This document shows, piece after piece, positions 47,045-56,776 of a stretch of DNA of 64,000 bases. Under the pieces are notes generated by a model, which made no database searches, was not told where the DNA came from, and saw only the letters and a program-made list of their open reading frames with translations. The translations under genes and the position numbers were made by a program. Origin of the DNA: an uncultured Spirochaetia bacterium (GTDB taxonomy: Bacteria; Spirochaetota; Spirochaetia; CAKZLE01). The stretch lies in assembly GCA_937125225.1 (NCBI GenBank), contig CAKZLE010000031.1, positions 40,889 through 104,888 on the forward strand. The letters run 5' to 3'. The number at the start of each line of letters is the position of its first letter. Positions within the stretch are counted from its first letter, which is position 1.

Positions 47045-48055
47045 TTAATCCCAAGCCTGGGTGAAAGCCTTGAGATTTTCCAGGGGAACATCACGATTGA
47101 TCTCACTCTGACCGATCAATCCTCCCCCATTGACGAATAGGAGCTCTTTCATCTTCTTTCCTGCAGCAAGCACCTCTGATGCGCTCCCATTGGGCAGGAT
47201 GTCTTGTCTGCTGATCTCTCCCCAGAAGGTGATCTTCCCCGCAAACTGCTGAGCGACCTTCTCTACTCCCATACACCAGAGTTGGGAGTTGATCGCATCG
47301 ACTCCCATCTCGATGAAGTCGGCATAGAGATCGAATATATATCCATCACTGTGAAAGAATACTTTTTTTCCTGAGGCTTTGATCATGTCGATCAATCTCT
47401 GGTAACGTGGTCTGAAATGTTCTCTCCAGGTAACTGGTGAGATAAGGAGTGAGATCTGAGTTCCCCAGTCATCACCGAAGGTGACGGCATCTATATCCAT
47501 CTCCAACCATTTGGAGAGGTATACTTCCATGAAGTCCATGACCATGTCGAACATCTTGAACATAGCTTCATCTTCAAGTGCTATATCACAATAGAGATCT
47601 TCAGTACCCCGAAGATACTGAAATCGTTCGAAAAGGCTTATCCAACCACCGATGATGAACTTTTCGGCAGTTCGCTGTTCAGCGATCTGTCTTTCCAGAT
47701 TGAAACGGTTATCCTCGAATTCATCAATGAACTGTTGTATTGGAACAATATATCCTTCCAGGCTCTTATAATCAGCGAATATTGGATTCTTCACCTCTCC
47801 AATGATCCCCTCTTGTATGTTCGTCCATTCACTTCCCCAAGGGTCAGTGTATTTCCCGATCTGAAAATATTCAGGGGTATAGGCATGGTCGAAAGGTCCA
47901 CACATCTGTATGATATCTGCATCAAAGGATCTTATGATCTCATCTAGTGTCTCACCATATTGAGAACGTGCAGCAGGTAGTACCCAGACATCTCTTGCAA
48001 GACGGTCAACACCTGTAAAATCTAACGTATGTAGCACTCTTTCTTTACTAGTCAC
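47045..48055 (-). CDS. URO-D-superfamily protein
   Basis: A 336-residue protein of the uroporphyrinogen decarboxylase (URO-D) fold family, recognised from VLHTLDFTGVDRLARDVW at the start, FGDDWGTQISLLISPVTWREHF in the middle and FHSDGYIFDLYADFIEMGVDAIN. True HemE and corrinoid methyltransferases (MtaA, CmuA) share this fold. The absence of other haem genes and its place ahead of a sugar ABC operon suggest a role in that pathway, whose chemistry is unknown. It starts with GTG 48055 (GGAG nine bases upstream). It is divergent from the binding-protein/kinase pair at 48598. Confidence 0.85.
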   Translation of the reverse strand: MTSKERVLHTLDFTGVDRLARDVWVLPAARSQYGETLDEIIRSFDADIIQMCGPFDHAYTPEYFQIGKYTDPWGSEWTNIQEGIIGEVKNPIFADYKSLEGYIVPIQQFIDEFEDNRFNLERQIAEQRTAEKFIIGGWISLFERFQYLRGTEDLYCDIALEDEAMFKMFDMVMDFMEVYLSKWLEMDIDAVTFGDDWGTQISLLISPVTWREHFRPRYQRLIDMIKASGKKVFFHSDGYIFDLYADFIEMGVDAINSQLWCMGVEKVAQQFAGKITFWGEISRQDILPNGSASEVLAAGKKMKELLFVNGGGLIGQSEINRDVPLENLKAFTQAWD

Positions 48056-48075
48056 TTAAAAACTCTCCATTAAGT

Positions 48076-48135
48076 CACACAGAATCTGTTGGATATGAAG
48101 AATCCGACCTTCAATCAGATTCTCTGTTTCTGTGT
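48076..48135 (-). promoter_or_regulatory. Structured leader before the URO-D gene
   Basis: AGAATCTG (48081-48088) pairs with CAGATTCT (48116-48123), and the flanks CACACAG and CTGTGT can extend the stem with a bulge; an inner GGAT/ATCC dyad also exists. The whole would fold in the 5' leader just before GGAG and the GTG start. It may be a regulatory leader; no known riboswitch was recognised. Confidence 0.35.
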
Positions 48136-48597
48136 AGCCTAATCATAGGAGTTATATAAATCCTGCGCATTCAAATTCGAATCCAGTACAAAATCGAAGA
48201 TTATTACCACTATTAACACAACATCACTCTGCATTAGTAGTGTTTTTGTTTAATTTTCACCTATCCCTGATACATTATCAAACTCATTCATCTCACTCCT
48301 CAGCTGAGTGAGAGGGGAAGAAGGACTCCCAGAATAGAAGACCGTATGTCACAAAGCCAATACCTCTTATCTTATCACTATCCATAGGATAATAAACGAC
48401 CTTCGAGGGATATCAATAATAGTTGGTTTCGCTTAAACGTTGACAACCAAATACCAGTACCCTATCATTGATAATATAGTTATTCCCATTTTATGGAAAA
48501 TATAACACCAGATGATTTTTAAGAGACTGTTTACCAATTGGTACTGTTTCAAGATCATCTAGAAGAGGATTTAACTACTAACAGGAGGGCTTCCTCT
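48136..48597. promoter_or_regulatory. Divergent intergenic region with palindromes
   Basis: It separates the URO-D/CUT2 operon from the binding-protein/kinase pair. It contains TACCAATTGGTA (48532-48543, perfect 12-base palindrome), TCTCACTC/GAGTGAGA (48291-48313, 8-bp dyad) and a TTGGTT...AACCAA pair around 48423-48450. No gene was seen. These dyads are operator candidates for the divergent promoters. Confidence 0.4.
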
Positions 48598-49691
48598 ATG
48601 CATATCATGATGATTAAGAACTTAAAGAGTTTCCTTGCTTTACGTGTTTTGGTTGTAATCATTATGATTTAACAAAGCCTCATGTTATCTTTCTGAACCC
48701 TGGTGAACCTGTAGATCGTGGAAAAGGGATGTTCTGGCCGCTGACTGCAGAATTGATGGGCGTTGCTGCAAAGAACTTTGGAATCCACCTTGAAGTATTA
48801 TATGCTGAGCGAGACCATTTACTCATGCTGAAACAGGCTGAGGACGTAGCAAACAGAACCAATCAGCCCGATTATGTGATAATGGTAAATGAGAAACAGA
48901 CGGCCCCAAAGATGTTGAGAATGTTTGAAGACTCCCCAGCAAAGATCCTGCTGATCCACAATGATATGACGGTAGATCAGAGACAGGAGATAGGTAACGA
49001 AAGAGAACAAATAGAGAATTGGATAGGAACGGTAACAACAGACGAAGAGTGTGGCACCTATAAGATGATGGAGGCCTTGTACCAACAGATTGGTTATAGG
49101 GTGCCCCAAGTCCTTGGAATCACCGGGGAAAGAGGAACTCCGGTTTCTCTAGAACGAGCACAAGGTGTCACTGATTATATTGCGCAAAGTGGTCGTGGCA
49201 AACAACTACAACTGGTATTTAGTAATTGGGGTTCAGCTGATGCTGAAGTAAAGACTCGCGTCCTGTTAGCCCGTTACCCTCAGGCAAATATTATCTGGGC
49301 TGCAAACTACTCTATGGCTCTAGGTGCTTTGCGTGCAGTAAAAGCTTTAAAATCTCCTGTATTGGTAGGGAGCACTGCTACCGCACCCTACTCTGCTTCG
49401 GTTCTGACTGACGAAGGTCTATCGATCAGTCTGGGTAGCCATTTTTTCATTGGTGCTTGGGCTATGGTCCTACTGAATGACTACCATAATGGTCTGGACT
49501 TCGCAGAGAATGGTGGGGTCAGGCAAAAGCTAGATTATCTATACGTCATCAATTCAGAGAATGCTCCTCGTTACTACCAAGCAGTCTATGAACAGGCTCA
49601 CCTTCTCGACTTTAGTATCTTTTCTAAGACCTCCCAAACATCTTCGACTGGTTATGAGTTCTCACTAGAACCATTAATGGGCAATAGATAG
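48598..49691 (+). pseudogene. Periplasmic binding protein with frameshift after the signal peptide
   Basis: A signal peptide frame opens at ATG 48598 with AGGAGG nine bases upstream (MHIMMIKNLKSFLALRVLVV) but stops at TAA 48670 after 24 residues. The binding domain runs in another frame: from PHVIFLNPGEPVDRGKG before 48729 to the TAG at 49691, with segments PDYVIMVNEKQTAPKML, GTVTTDEECGTYKMMEAL, GERGTPVSLERAQGVTDY and IWAANYSMALGALRAVKAL of the sugar-binding family. One extra T in the run at 48667-48670 would join the two (VVIIMI-L-TKPHVIF). The kinase ATG is one base after its stop. An ATG at 48729 would give a 320-residue domain without export signal. Either a real mutation or a sequence error. 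Confidence 0.75.
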
Positions 49692-49692
49692 G

Positions 49693-51936
49693 ATGCCATC
49701 CCAAGAGTCATTGACCAAGAATGGGCTTAGTTTACATACTAAGCTCTTTCTCACCATTGCGATATTCATCACTCTGATAGTATTACTTGTTTCATTCATT
49801 GTTCTCGAACATGAACGAGATACTCGTTTCATGGAATTAGAAGAGCGTGCAGATCGTATGATCAATCTGGTTAGCGAATCGGTAGCATACTCGATTTGGA
49901 ACGTTGACATCATAGGCCTCAACGAACAACTAGAGTGGCTCGCTTCAGATCCTGAAATTGCCCAATTCACGATTACAGCTATTGGATATGGTAAGGTCTT
50001 TGAGATAACAACACCATTAGAGCTACCTGTAGACCCAATAATACGTTTCCGAGATATCAACTTTACCGATAATGAGACCGGTTCGCAAAAGATCGGAGAA
50101 GTCCGTATCGTTCTAACACGTTCATTAGTTGAAAAGGATATCATCAAAGCACGAAAGTTCATCTCGATCTTCGTGATTGTGTTCCTGTTAATTTTGTATT
50201 CCATAACCTTTCTATTCCTCAGACATATGGTTAGTGGACCTGTAAATCGTCTTCAAGTGATGGTCGATAAGATTGCTTTTGGGGAGTTACAGATTCGTTG
50301 CCCTATCGAATCAAGTGATGAACTAGGAAGACTAGCTATACGTTTCAACACCATGGCCGACCGACTTGAAGAATCCACCTTGGATCTACATGATAAAGAA
50401 AACCGTTTACAATTTGTCCTTGAAGGAAGCCAATTAGGCTATTGGGACTGGGATATCCCCTCCGGAGTAGTAATCAGGGATGCTCGATGGGCGAATATGC
50501 TGGGATACACGTTAGAAGAGTTAAATCTAACGGTAGATGATTGGTCAGATCTCCTTCATCCAGATGATAAAGAGATGGCATGGAAATCAATCAATGACCA
50601 TTTAGAAGGTCGTACTAAGGCACATGATATCGAATACCGGATGAAAACGAAGGATGGAAAGTTCAGATGGATTTTGGATCAGGCAAAGTTAGTAAGTTGG
50701 GATGAGCATGGCAGACCCTTAAGGATGTGTGGTACACAAAAAGATATCACTGAACGTAAGTTAGCTGAAAAAGAACGAGAAAAACTACAAAACCGGCTGA
50801 TCCAAAGCCAGAAAATGGAATCAGTAGGTCAACTAGCGGGTGGCGTTGCCCATGATTTTAACAATATGCTCAGTGTCATACTGGGCTATACAGAACTCGC
50901 AATTGATCAAACGGATCAAACAGCACCCCTTTATCAGAACCTCCAGGAAATCTATAATGCCGGCAAACGATCAGCAGATATTACAAGGCAACTATTAGCA
51001 TTTGCTCGCAAACAGACCGTTGTTCCCAAGATTCTTGATTTGAATACTAGTGTAGAAGGTATGCTCAAGATGTTGGAGAGACTCATCGGTGAAGATATAT
51101 CACTTGTCTGGATACCAAAGTCAGAACGCAACCTTATAAAGATCGATCCATCACAACTTGATCAACTACTTGTTAATTTTTGTGTCAATGCTCGAGACGC
51201 AATTTCAGGAGGGGGAAAGATCATCATCGAAACTGGTAATGTGGCATTCGGGGAAAAATATTGTCATGAGCATCCAGAATTCTTACAAGGTGATTATGTA
51301 TATCTTACAGTAAGTGATGACGGTTCCGGAATGGATGAAGAAGTTCTGCAGAAGATCTTTGAACCGTTTTTTACCACCAAGGAACTCGGCCGGGGAACGG
51401 GACTGGGGATGGCAACAGTATATGGTATTATCAAACAGAATGATGGATTTATTAACGTTTATAGTGAATTAGGATTGGGGACATCTTTCAATGTCTATTT
51501 TCCTATTCAACTGAATGATTCTGATTATACCGAACAGAAAAAGATCCTGGAAACCAATACGTGTGGAACCGAGACCATTTTGATAGTTGAAGATGATATC
51601 ATGGTCTTAAAATTGGCCAAGGTAATGCTCGAGAGATTGGGATACCACGTATTGATAGCCAATACCCCCACTGAAGCACTAGAACTAGTTGAAACTAATT
51701 CGACCAATATTCATTTGACCTTAACTGATGTTGTCATGAGTGAAATGACTGGCCGTGAACTTGCCAACAGGATAGAAACCCTATGTCCTGAAAGCAAGAT
51801 ACTCTTCATGTCCGGTTACACTGCTGATGTTATAGCACATCGGGGTTTACTGGATGATAGTGTCTGTTTTATACATAAACCTTTAACGATAAAAGAGCTC
51901 TCTATCAAAGTTCGTGAAGCCTTGGAACAGTCTTGA
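49693..51936 (+). CDS. Hybrid sensor histidine kinase, LuxQ-like layout
   Basis: A 747-residue protein. Membrane segment 1 about residues 18-40, extracytoplasmic region to about 155, membrane segment 2 about 156-178, HAMP about 180-235, PAS/PAC about 240-355 ([21 protein letters not shown]), HisKA with VAHDFNNML and phospho-His387, HATPase ([25 protein letters not shown]), then a receiver domain from about 625 with phospho-acceptor Asp679 in [11 protein letters not shown]. There is no output domain, so phosphate must pass to another protein. It begins one base after the binding-protein gene, as LuxQ follows LuxP, so the pair probably senses a sugar-like ligand through the binding protein. Confidence 0.94.
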   Translation: MPSQESLTKNGLSLHTKLFLTIAIFITLIVLLVSFIVLEHERDTRFMELEERADRMINLVSESVAYSIWNVDIIGLNEQLEWLASDPEIAQFTITAIGYGKVFEITTPLELPVDPIIRFRDINFTDNETGSQKIGEVRIVLTRSLVEKDIIKARKFISIFVIVFLLILYSITFLFLRHMVSGPVNRLQVMVDKIAFGELQIRCPIESSDELGRLAIRFNTMADRLEESTLDLHDKENRLQFVLEGSQLGYWDWDIPSGVVIRDARWANMLGYTLEELNLTVDDWSDLLHPDDKEMAWKSINDHLEGRTKAHDIEYRMKTKDGKFRWILDQAKLVSWDEHGRPLRMCGTQKDITERKLAEKEREKLQNRLIQSQKMESVGQLAGGVAHDFNNMLSVILGYTELAIDQTDQTAPLYQNLQEIYNAGKRSADITRQLLAFARKQTVVPKILDLNTSVEGMLKMLERLIGEDISLVWIPKSERNLIKIDPSQLDQLLVNFCVNARDAISGGGKIIIETGNVAFGEKYCHEHPEFLQGDYVYLTVSDDGSGMDEEVLQKIFEPFFTTKELGRGTGLGMATVYGIIKQNDGFINVYSELGLGTSFNVYFPIQLNDSDYTEQKKILETNTCGTETILIVEDDIMVLKLAKVMLERLGYHVLIANTPTEALELVETNSTNIHLTLTDVVMSEMTGRELANRIETLCPESKILFMSGYTADVIAHRGLLDDSVCFIHKPLTIKELSIKVREALEQS

Positions 51937-52221
51937 TTTCCTGAAAGATAATCATACTATTTGAAGACGTTACTACCGTGAGAATATTGATAAGTGTGAA
52001 TGTGAATGATGCCCAGAATTTGGGCTCTGTATGCATTTCCATATAGTTCTGAAGACCTGCGAATTGAAAGCCCTCGAGATTTTATGAAGTCACAAAGTTC
52101 GATCCAAGAACGACTGATGAAATCAGAGGGACTACCATCAATAGTACCTTAATAAGAATCGAGGGACTTACGAAACTAAAGATACTATTTTCATTCATAT
52201 GTTATACCTTTACTGTTTACG

Positions 52222-54375
52222 ATGAAAGAGTGTTTAAAATTCATACAGTATAAGAATCCAAATAAATCCAATATTATCCTATACATCAGAAGCTTTTCGT
52301 ATATGATTATGGATATGAAGAAGTTCAGTCCATACACTGGGAATCTGCATGAGATATCTCCTTTAGCTCAGGCAGTTCTTAAGATCTTGAAATTCATAGC
52401 AATCTCATTATTAGCAGGGACTTTTATTATTCAATTGTTCATTGGGAACCTTACTCTTAGCCAACATCCAGCATACCCAGAGATAGTCGAAGGTGTTCTC
52501 GATCTTCGAGAATGGGATTTTGATGAGTTTGGTACGGTCCCTCTTATTGGTGATTGGGAATTCTACTGGAAGCAGTTACTCGATCCACAAGAATCCCCTG
52601 GCAGGCATGGCACCTTCATAGATGTTCCTGGAACATGGAAAGGGAACGTGATTGGACAAGAAACTCTTCCAGGTATTGGGTATGCGACCTATCGAATGAG
52701 AATCTTACTTGATCCTGATAATCTAGCGGACTTCTCACTTCGAATCAAAACCGTCAGTACGGCCCTAGAACTATACGTAGATGAACAACTAATCAGTTCC
52801 ATCGGGGTGCCTTCCCATGATGAAGATACAACAGTTGCAGCATTTAGACCTTCAGTTGTCTCAATTCCTTCAGGAAGCAAGACGAATTCGATCAGTATTC
52901 AGGCAAATATTGCGAACTTCAACTATCGTGATGGAGGGATGTGGAGAAGCCTTGAATTCGGTAAGAGTGCCCATATTCAGCACGATAAGTGGAAGGCTGA
53001 CTTCCGTTCTATCATGTTATTCTCAAGTCTGATGATGATGGCTATCTATCATACGGCCCTCTATCTGATGAGAAAAAAAGATCTCTATTTCCTTGATCTT
53101 GCACTCTTCTCTTTAGCAATAGCCATCAGAGCGCTTCTACCTACCGAGTATACAATACTACAGATATTTCCACAGATCCCCTTCAATATCATTATAAAGA
53201 TGGAATACCTATCTATCATCTTTGCTATGCTCTTTGTTCCACTACTATTTCGTTCGATCTTTCCTGAAGAATTTAATAAGAAAGTCCTATCCATAATTAT
53301 CATCGCTTCCTCATTTTTCGTAGCACTAGTGTTAATGACACCTCCACAGATCTTCACTCATATCATCCATGTATTCTACGGATATTCATTCCTGGTGATG
53401 TTCTATCTCCTGTTTGTTGATATCAAGGCTCTTAAAGAGAACCGCCAAGGTTCTTTGATCACTCTGATAGGGGCCCTGGCAATGGTCATAACGGCTGCAA
53501 GTGATAACCTCCTTGCAAATCTCATCATCACAAAGGGCCCCTTCATAGAATTCGGTATGGTCATCTTCATCTTCTTCCAAGCTCTAGCACTCTCACTCCG
53601 TCTAACGAGTACGTTTACCGAGGTAGAGAACCTCTCTGACTCTCTATCGGCTATGAACGAGGGGTTAGAGAACGAGGTAGAAAAAAGAAGGGTCGAGTTA
53701 CATTCTGCTTATGAGACGATGAGTTCTCTTGAGCAGATCCGTTCTGCTGAGATCGAAAGAAAACGGTTAGGAAGAAATCTTCATGATGGTTTAGGCCAAT
53801 CGATCCATGCCCTGGATCTGATTAGCACGAGTCTAGTGAAGAAAGATAGGAACAATGATCCTATGATCAAGAATGTACAGAAGCTATCTCATACGATTCA
53901 AGAAGAGGTCTATAGTATTATCGAGCAGCTCTATCCTGTATTGAATGGTGGTATTGGTTTTGTCTCAGCGATACAATCTCTGATAGAGAGGACCGAGGAA
54001 CTCTTCGGGATTCCTATCACCTATTCCTGTCCGGATACCGATCTATCAATCGATGAGGGGACAGCCAACGAACTCTATTATATGATCAGTGAGGCTTTAC
54101 ATAACATATTCAGACACGCTGCCCCAAAGAAGATTGGTCTATCGATCTTAGAGCAAGATCATGTTCTTAAGATCATGATTGATAATGATGGGGTTAATGA
54201 GATACCTTTAGATCAATCTCCTGACACGATCACCCATGGAAGAGGACAGCAGATCATGAAATATCGTGCTAAACTCATCGAAGGAGTTTGTGAGGCTGGA
54301 CTTCAAGGACAAGGGAACTACCGGGTGATAATCACATTACCAATCAAAAGAAGTGAGGAGAAGATATATGATTAG
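52222..54375 (+). CDS. 7TMR-DISM-type sensor histidine kinase
   Basis: A 717-residue kinase. After a first membrane segment (about 50-70) there is an extracytoplasmic beta-rich domain (LREWDFDEFGTVPLIGDWEFYW, VPGTW, YATYRMRI; about 80-250) of the 7TMR-DISM extracellular type, then seven membrane segments (about 260-460), a short coiled coil, and a HisKA_3 kinase box LGRNLHDGLGQ with phospho-His521, followed by a HATPase domain (SEALHNIFRHA). The N-terminus is uncertain: ATG codons at 52303, 52309 and 52315 are alternatives, and no clear ribosome-binding site favours any. Its response regulator overlaps its end. Confidence 0.9.
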   Translation: MKECLKFIQYKNPNKSNIILYIRSFSYMIMDMKKFSPYTGNLHEISPLAQAVLKILKFIAISLLAGTFIIQLFIGNLTLSQHPAYPEIVEGVLDLREWDFDEFGTVPLIGDWEFYWKQLLDPQESPGRHGTFIDVPGTWKGNVIGQETLPGIGYATYRMRILLDPDNLADFSLRIKTVSTALELYVDEQLISSIGVPSHDEDTTVAAFRPSVVSIPSGSKTNSISIQANIANFNYRDGGMWRSLEFGKSAHIQHDKWKADFRSIMLFSSLMMMAIYHTALYLMRKKDLYFLDLALFSLAIAIRALLPTEYTILQIFPQIPFNIIIKMEYLSIIFAMLFVPLLFRSIFPEEFNKKVLSIIIIASSFFVALVLMTPPQIFTHIIHVFYGYSFLVMFYLLFVDIKALKENRQGSLITLIGALAMVITAASDNLLANLIITKGPFIEFGMVIFIFFQALALSLRLTSTFTEVENLSDSLSAMNEGLENEVEKRRVELHSAYETMSSLEQIRSAEIERKRLGRNLHDGLGQSIHALDLISTSLVKKDRNNDPMIKNVQKLSHTIQEEVYSIIEQLYPVLNGGIGFVSAIQSLIERTEELFGIPITYSCPDTDLSIDEGTANELYYMISEALHNIFRHAAPKKIGLSILEQDHVLKIMIDNDGVNEIPLDQSPDTITHGRGQQIMKYRAKLIEGVCEAGLQGQGNYRVIITLPIKRSEEKIYD

Positions 54376-55021
54376 GATCATGCTGTTAGATGATCATCAA
54401 CTCGTACGAGAAGGAACAAAAGCCCTCCTTGAACTTGAGGATGATATCGAAGTGGTGGGAGAGTCCGGTGAGGCTGAAGCCTTTCTCTCCTCGGTTGGGA
54501 TCCATAAACCCGACATCGCTATTGTCGACCTGTTGATTGATGACCATATGGATGGCTATCCTTTGATTGAACACCTCAATGCGAAATATCCTGAGGTCTC
54601 TATTCTTGTAGTCTCCATGTTTACTGACAAAGAGTATGTCAAACGTGCCTTCTCTGCCGGAGCCTTAGGCTATGTGCCAAAGAAAGAGGCTGCAAATAGC
54701 CTTATCAAGGGGGTGAGGAGTATCTATGCTGGAGAGCATTTCATCTCACCTGTGATCACACGTTCTCTTTTTGAGACTATAAATACTTCAGACCAACGAC
54801 CTCCTAAGAGTCACTATGCTCTAACTCGTAGAGAACAGGAGATCTTCTCCTTACTTGGCTTAGGAAAGACACGCAAAGAGATCTCATTACTGTTGAAAAT
54901 CAAAGAGAGTACAGTAGGAACTCATTTTGAGAATATGAAGGATCGTTTGAATCTGAAGAACATCTCAGAACTAGTTCATATGGCAATCGCTCAAGAGATT
55001 GGATCAAACCATTTGAAATAG
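54368..55021 (+). CDS. NarL/FixJ-type response regulator
   Basis: A 217-residue regulator with a receiver domain (Asp8-Asp9, phospho-acceptor Asp54 in DIAIVDLLIDD) and a LuxR-type helix-turn-helix at the end (LTRREQEIFSLLGLGKTRKEIS). The start is ATG 54368 with GAGGAG seven bases upstream; a GTG at 54353 lies within that site. It overlaps the 7TMR-DISM kinase gene by eight bases, so the two are a coupled pair. It ends seven bases from the convergent regulator at 55028. Confidence 0.93.
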   Translation: MIRIMLLDDHQLVREGTKALLELEDDIEVVGESGEAEAFLSSVGIHKPDIAIVDLLIDDHMDGYPLIEHLNAKYPEVSILVVSMFTDKEYVKRAFSAGALGYVPKKEAANSLIKGVRSIYAGEHFISPVITRSLFETINTSDQRPPKSHYALTRREQEIFSLLGLGKTRKEISLLLKIKESTVGTHFENMKDRLNLKNISELVHMAIAQEIGSNHLK

Positions 55022-55027
55022 CGCTAT

Positions 55028-55696
55028 CTAGGCTTCATTGGCCTTTGCGACTAGACCATTCTTCACACCCCAGATGATGATATCCACAAGAGATCTGGCA
55101 TTCAATTTTTCCATCAGCCTTCCCTTGTAGGTGCTGATTGTCTTCATGGAGCAATCCATCTCGAATGCTATCTCTTTTAAGGTCAGACCTTCACAGATAT
55201 AATGAAAGACTTGTCTCTCTTTATGAGACAAGCTCTCTAGAGCTGGATTTAAAGCGATGATATTTGCAGGTTTTGTAGGACCACCGAACCTAAGAAGCTC
55301 AGTTGCATGAGGTGATAGGAATAACCCACCACTAAGAACTGAGACTATAGCTTTTTTCACATGGAGTATATCGAAGGTCTTAGAAAGAAAACCCCTAGCT
55401 CCATGCTTTATCGCCTGTATTGCGAAGTCCTCTTCTGTGTGAGAAGTCAGGATGATGATCTTGGGTTTGTCAGTATGTTCTACAAGGTAATCAAGAAGTT
55501 CGAATTCGGAGCAATCAGGAAGTTCAAGATCAAGTAGAATTATATCAACCGTATCAGTTATCTCATCAATATGAGATCTAACATCCTCGGCCATCTCGAA
55601 TTCGTGGGTAATAGTATAATCCTTCTCTTGATCAAGGATCGTTCGTAGTCCTATGCGTACAATTTCGTGATCATCAACAATCGCTATAGTAGGCAT
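55028..55696 (-). CDS. NarL/FixJ-type response regulator (no kinase beside it in operon)
   Basis: A 222-residue regulator: acidic pair Asp8-Asp9, phospho-acceptor Asp56 in DIILLDLELP, Lys about 106 in FLSKTFD, and a C-terminal LuxR-type helix-turn-helix (LSHKERQVFHYICEGLTLKEIAFEM). It is convergent with the other regulator and has no kinase gene in its own unit. It may be a partner of the hybrid kinase at 49693 (which lacks an output domain) or of the 7TMR kinase. A perfect 8-bp inverted repeat lies just upstream. Confidence 0.93.
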   Translation of the reverse strand: MPTIAIVDDHEIVRIGLRTILDQEKDYTITHEFEMAEDVRSHIDEITDTVDIILLDLELPDCSEFELLDYLVEHTDKPKIIILTSHTEEDFAIQAIKHGARGFLSKTFDILHVKKAIVSVLSGGLFLSPHATELLRFGGPTKPANIIALNPALESLSHKERQVFHYICEGLTLKEIAFEMDCSMKTISTYKGRLMEKLNARSLVDIIIWGVKNGLVAKANEA

Positions 55697-55728
55697 AACC
55701 CCTCCTAGATACTTTCATTTAGTGTATT

Positions 55729-55748
55729 CCAACTATCTAAATAGTTGG
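55729..55748. promoter_or_regulatory. Perfect inverted repeat upstream of response regulator
   Basis: CCAACTAT and ATAGTTGG are exact inverted copies separated by CTAA, 33 bases before the regulator start. Candidate autoregulatory operator. Confidence 0.4.
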
Positions 55749-56198
55749 CTGTATCTATATGCTCAAAGCAATAACTATCGTGTATAAGTATAATTCCCTT
55801 ATGGACCCTTAACAATCAACGTAATAGCTAGAAAACCTAGCTATTTTAGCTATGTTTCACTATAATACCTCTTGATTTTGGCTTTTTGAGCATTAAGAAT
55901 GATTATGCACACCCTCTTTCCTAGTCTTTACAGGTAGAAGAGTGTATGAGAAATCAGTGAAGAGTTTGCTAGTCATCATCAAGGATTACTTTGAAGAAAT
56001 TTCTGTCAAAGTATGCGATGAAGAAACACCACACAGTACAGGCAAATCAACCTTATTAGTGGGATAAATTAATTCCAATTCAATATTATACAGTTTTATT
56101 GAGTATTTTTATGGGTACAATTTACAATTTTTAACATATGCCATATACTACTAGACGAGTAATGAGTAAATAAAAAAATAATAGGAGTTGTGTAAAAC
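55749..56198. other. Intergenic stretch with a 9-bp hairpin
   Basis: AATAGCTAG/CTAGCTATT (55823-55845, loop AAAAC, then TTTTAGC) is a terminator-like hairpin whose gene is unclear. The remainder holds no gene with a good start; an open frame of 41 codons at 55942-56067 was seen but not recognised. The A+T content rises here toward the small secreted proteins. Confidence 0.45.
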
Positions 56199-56657
56199 AT
56201 GACAAAAAAACTCTTCTTTCTTACTATATTTCTTATTCTAATTGTCATTCCTGTATTTGCTGATGATAACACTAATAATCAAAACGTAACGGTTAACATC
56301 AACATGACAGACCTTAAAGCTGAATTAGGACTGAATACTGGAATTACAGATATGAGAAATCAACCATCATTTGGTTTAGGAATTTCTACTCCTCTAATCG
56401 GAACAAATCACGATATCTATCGTGGAAATGAAAAGTTTACAACAAAAACAACTGGGTTCAATATTTGTTTAGGTTATACCTGGAGAACCTATATGGGGGA
56501 TGGACTCCCAACTAATGGTGGAGCTTTATATTATGAGTTCTTCACTATGGCTTTAATAGTTCCAATGGTAGGTGTTGGATACGATTATAGAATTGGTGAT
56601 AATTTTATGATTGGAGTTGGATTCCCGGATATGATTCATGGAAGCATTTCTTTATAA
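56199..56657 (+). CDS. Small exported protein of unknown function
   Basis: A 152-residue protein with a clear signal peptide (residues 1-21, ending IPVFAD). The mature part is rich in Gly, Thr and aromatic residues, with alternating patterns (GFNICLGYTWRTYMG, VGVGYDYRIGDNFMIGVGF), suggesting beta-strands of an outer-membrane or periplasmic barrel-like protein. No family was recognised. AGGAG precedes the ATG. It is the first of three small exported proteins in a row in an A+T-rich stretch. Confidence 0.75.
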   Translation: MTKKLFFLTIFLILIVIPVFADDNTNNQNVTVNINMTDLKAELGLNTGITDMRNQPSFGLGISTPLIGTNHDIYRGNEKFTTKTTGFNICLGYTWRTYMGDGLPTNGGALYYEFFTMALIVPMVGVGYDYRIGDNFMIGVGFPDMIHGSISL

Positions 56658-56683
56658 AATCTTCTAGAAGCTATACATTGAGT

Positions 56684-56704
56684 CGTTACATTAACAGTGT
56701 AACG
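56684..56704 (+). terminator. Hairpin after small exported protein gene
   Basis: CGTTACA/TGTAACG with a 7-base loop, 27 bases after the stop codon, followed by a pyrimidine-rich but not U-only tract. Weak terminator candidate. Confidence 0.35.
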
Positions 56705-56776
56705 GCCCTCTTATCTTTCAAACAGGTTTTATTGAGTTTCTCTTAGTAATATATTAAAAATTCATATGAGGTAAAT

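Noticed and set aside
48729..49691. A complete 320-residue binding protein starting at ATG 48729
   Set aside because: The binding-domain homology begins at least 17 codons earlier in the same frame, there is no ribosome-binding site, and a signal peptide with AGGAGG lies just upstream in another frame.
55942..56067. A 41-codon plus-strand frame (GTG start) with HSTGKSTLL
   Set aside because: No good ribosome-binding site and no family recognised; the GKST string alone is not a Walker A motif context. Could be a relic, but unsupported.
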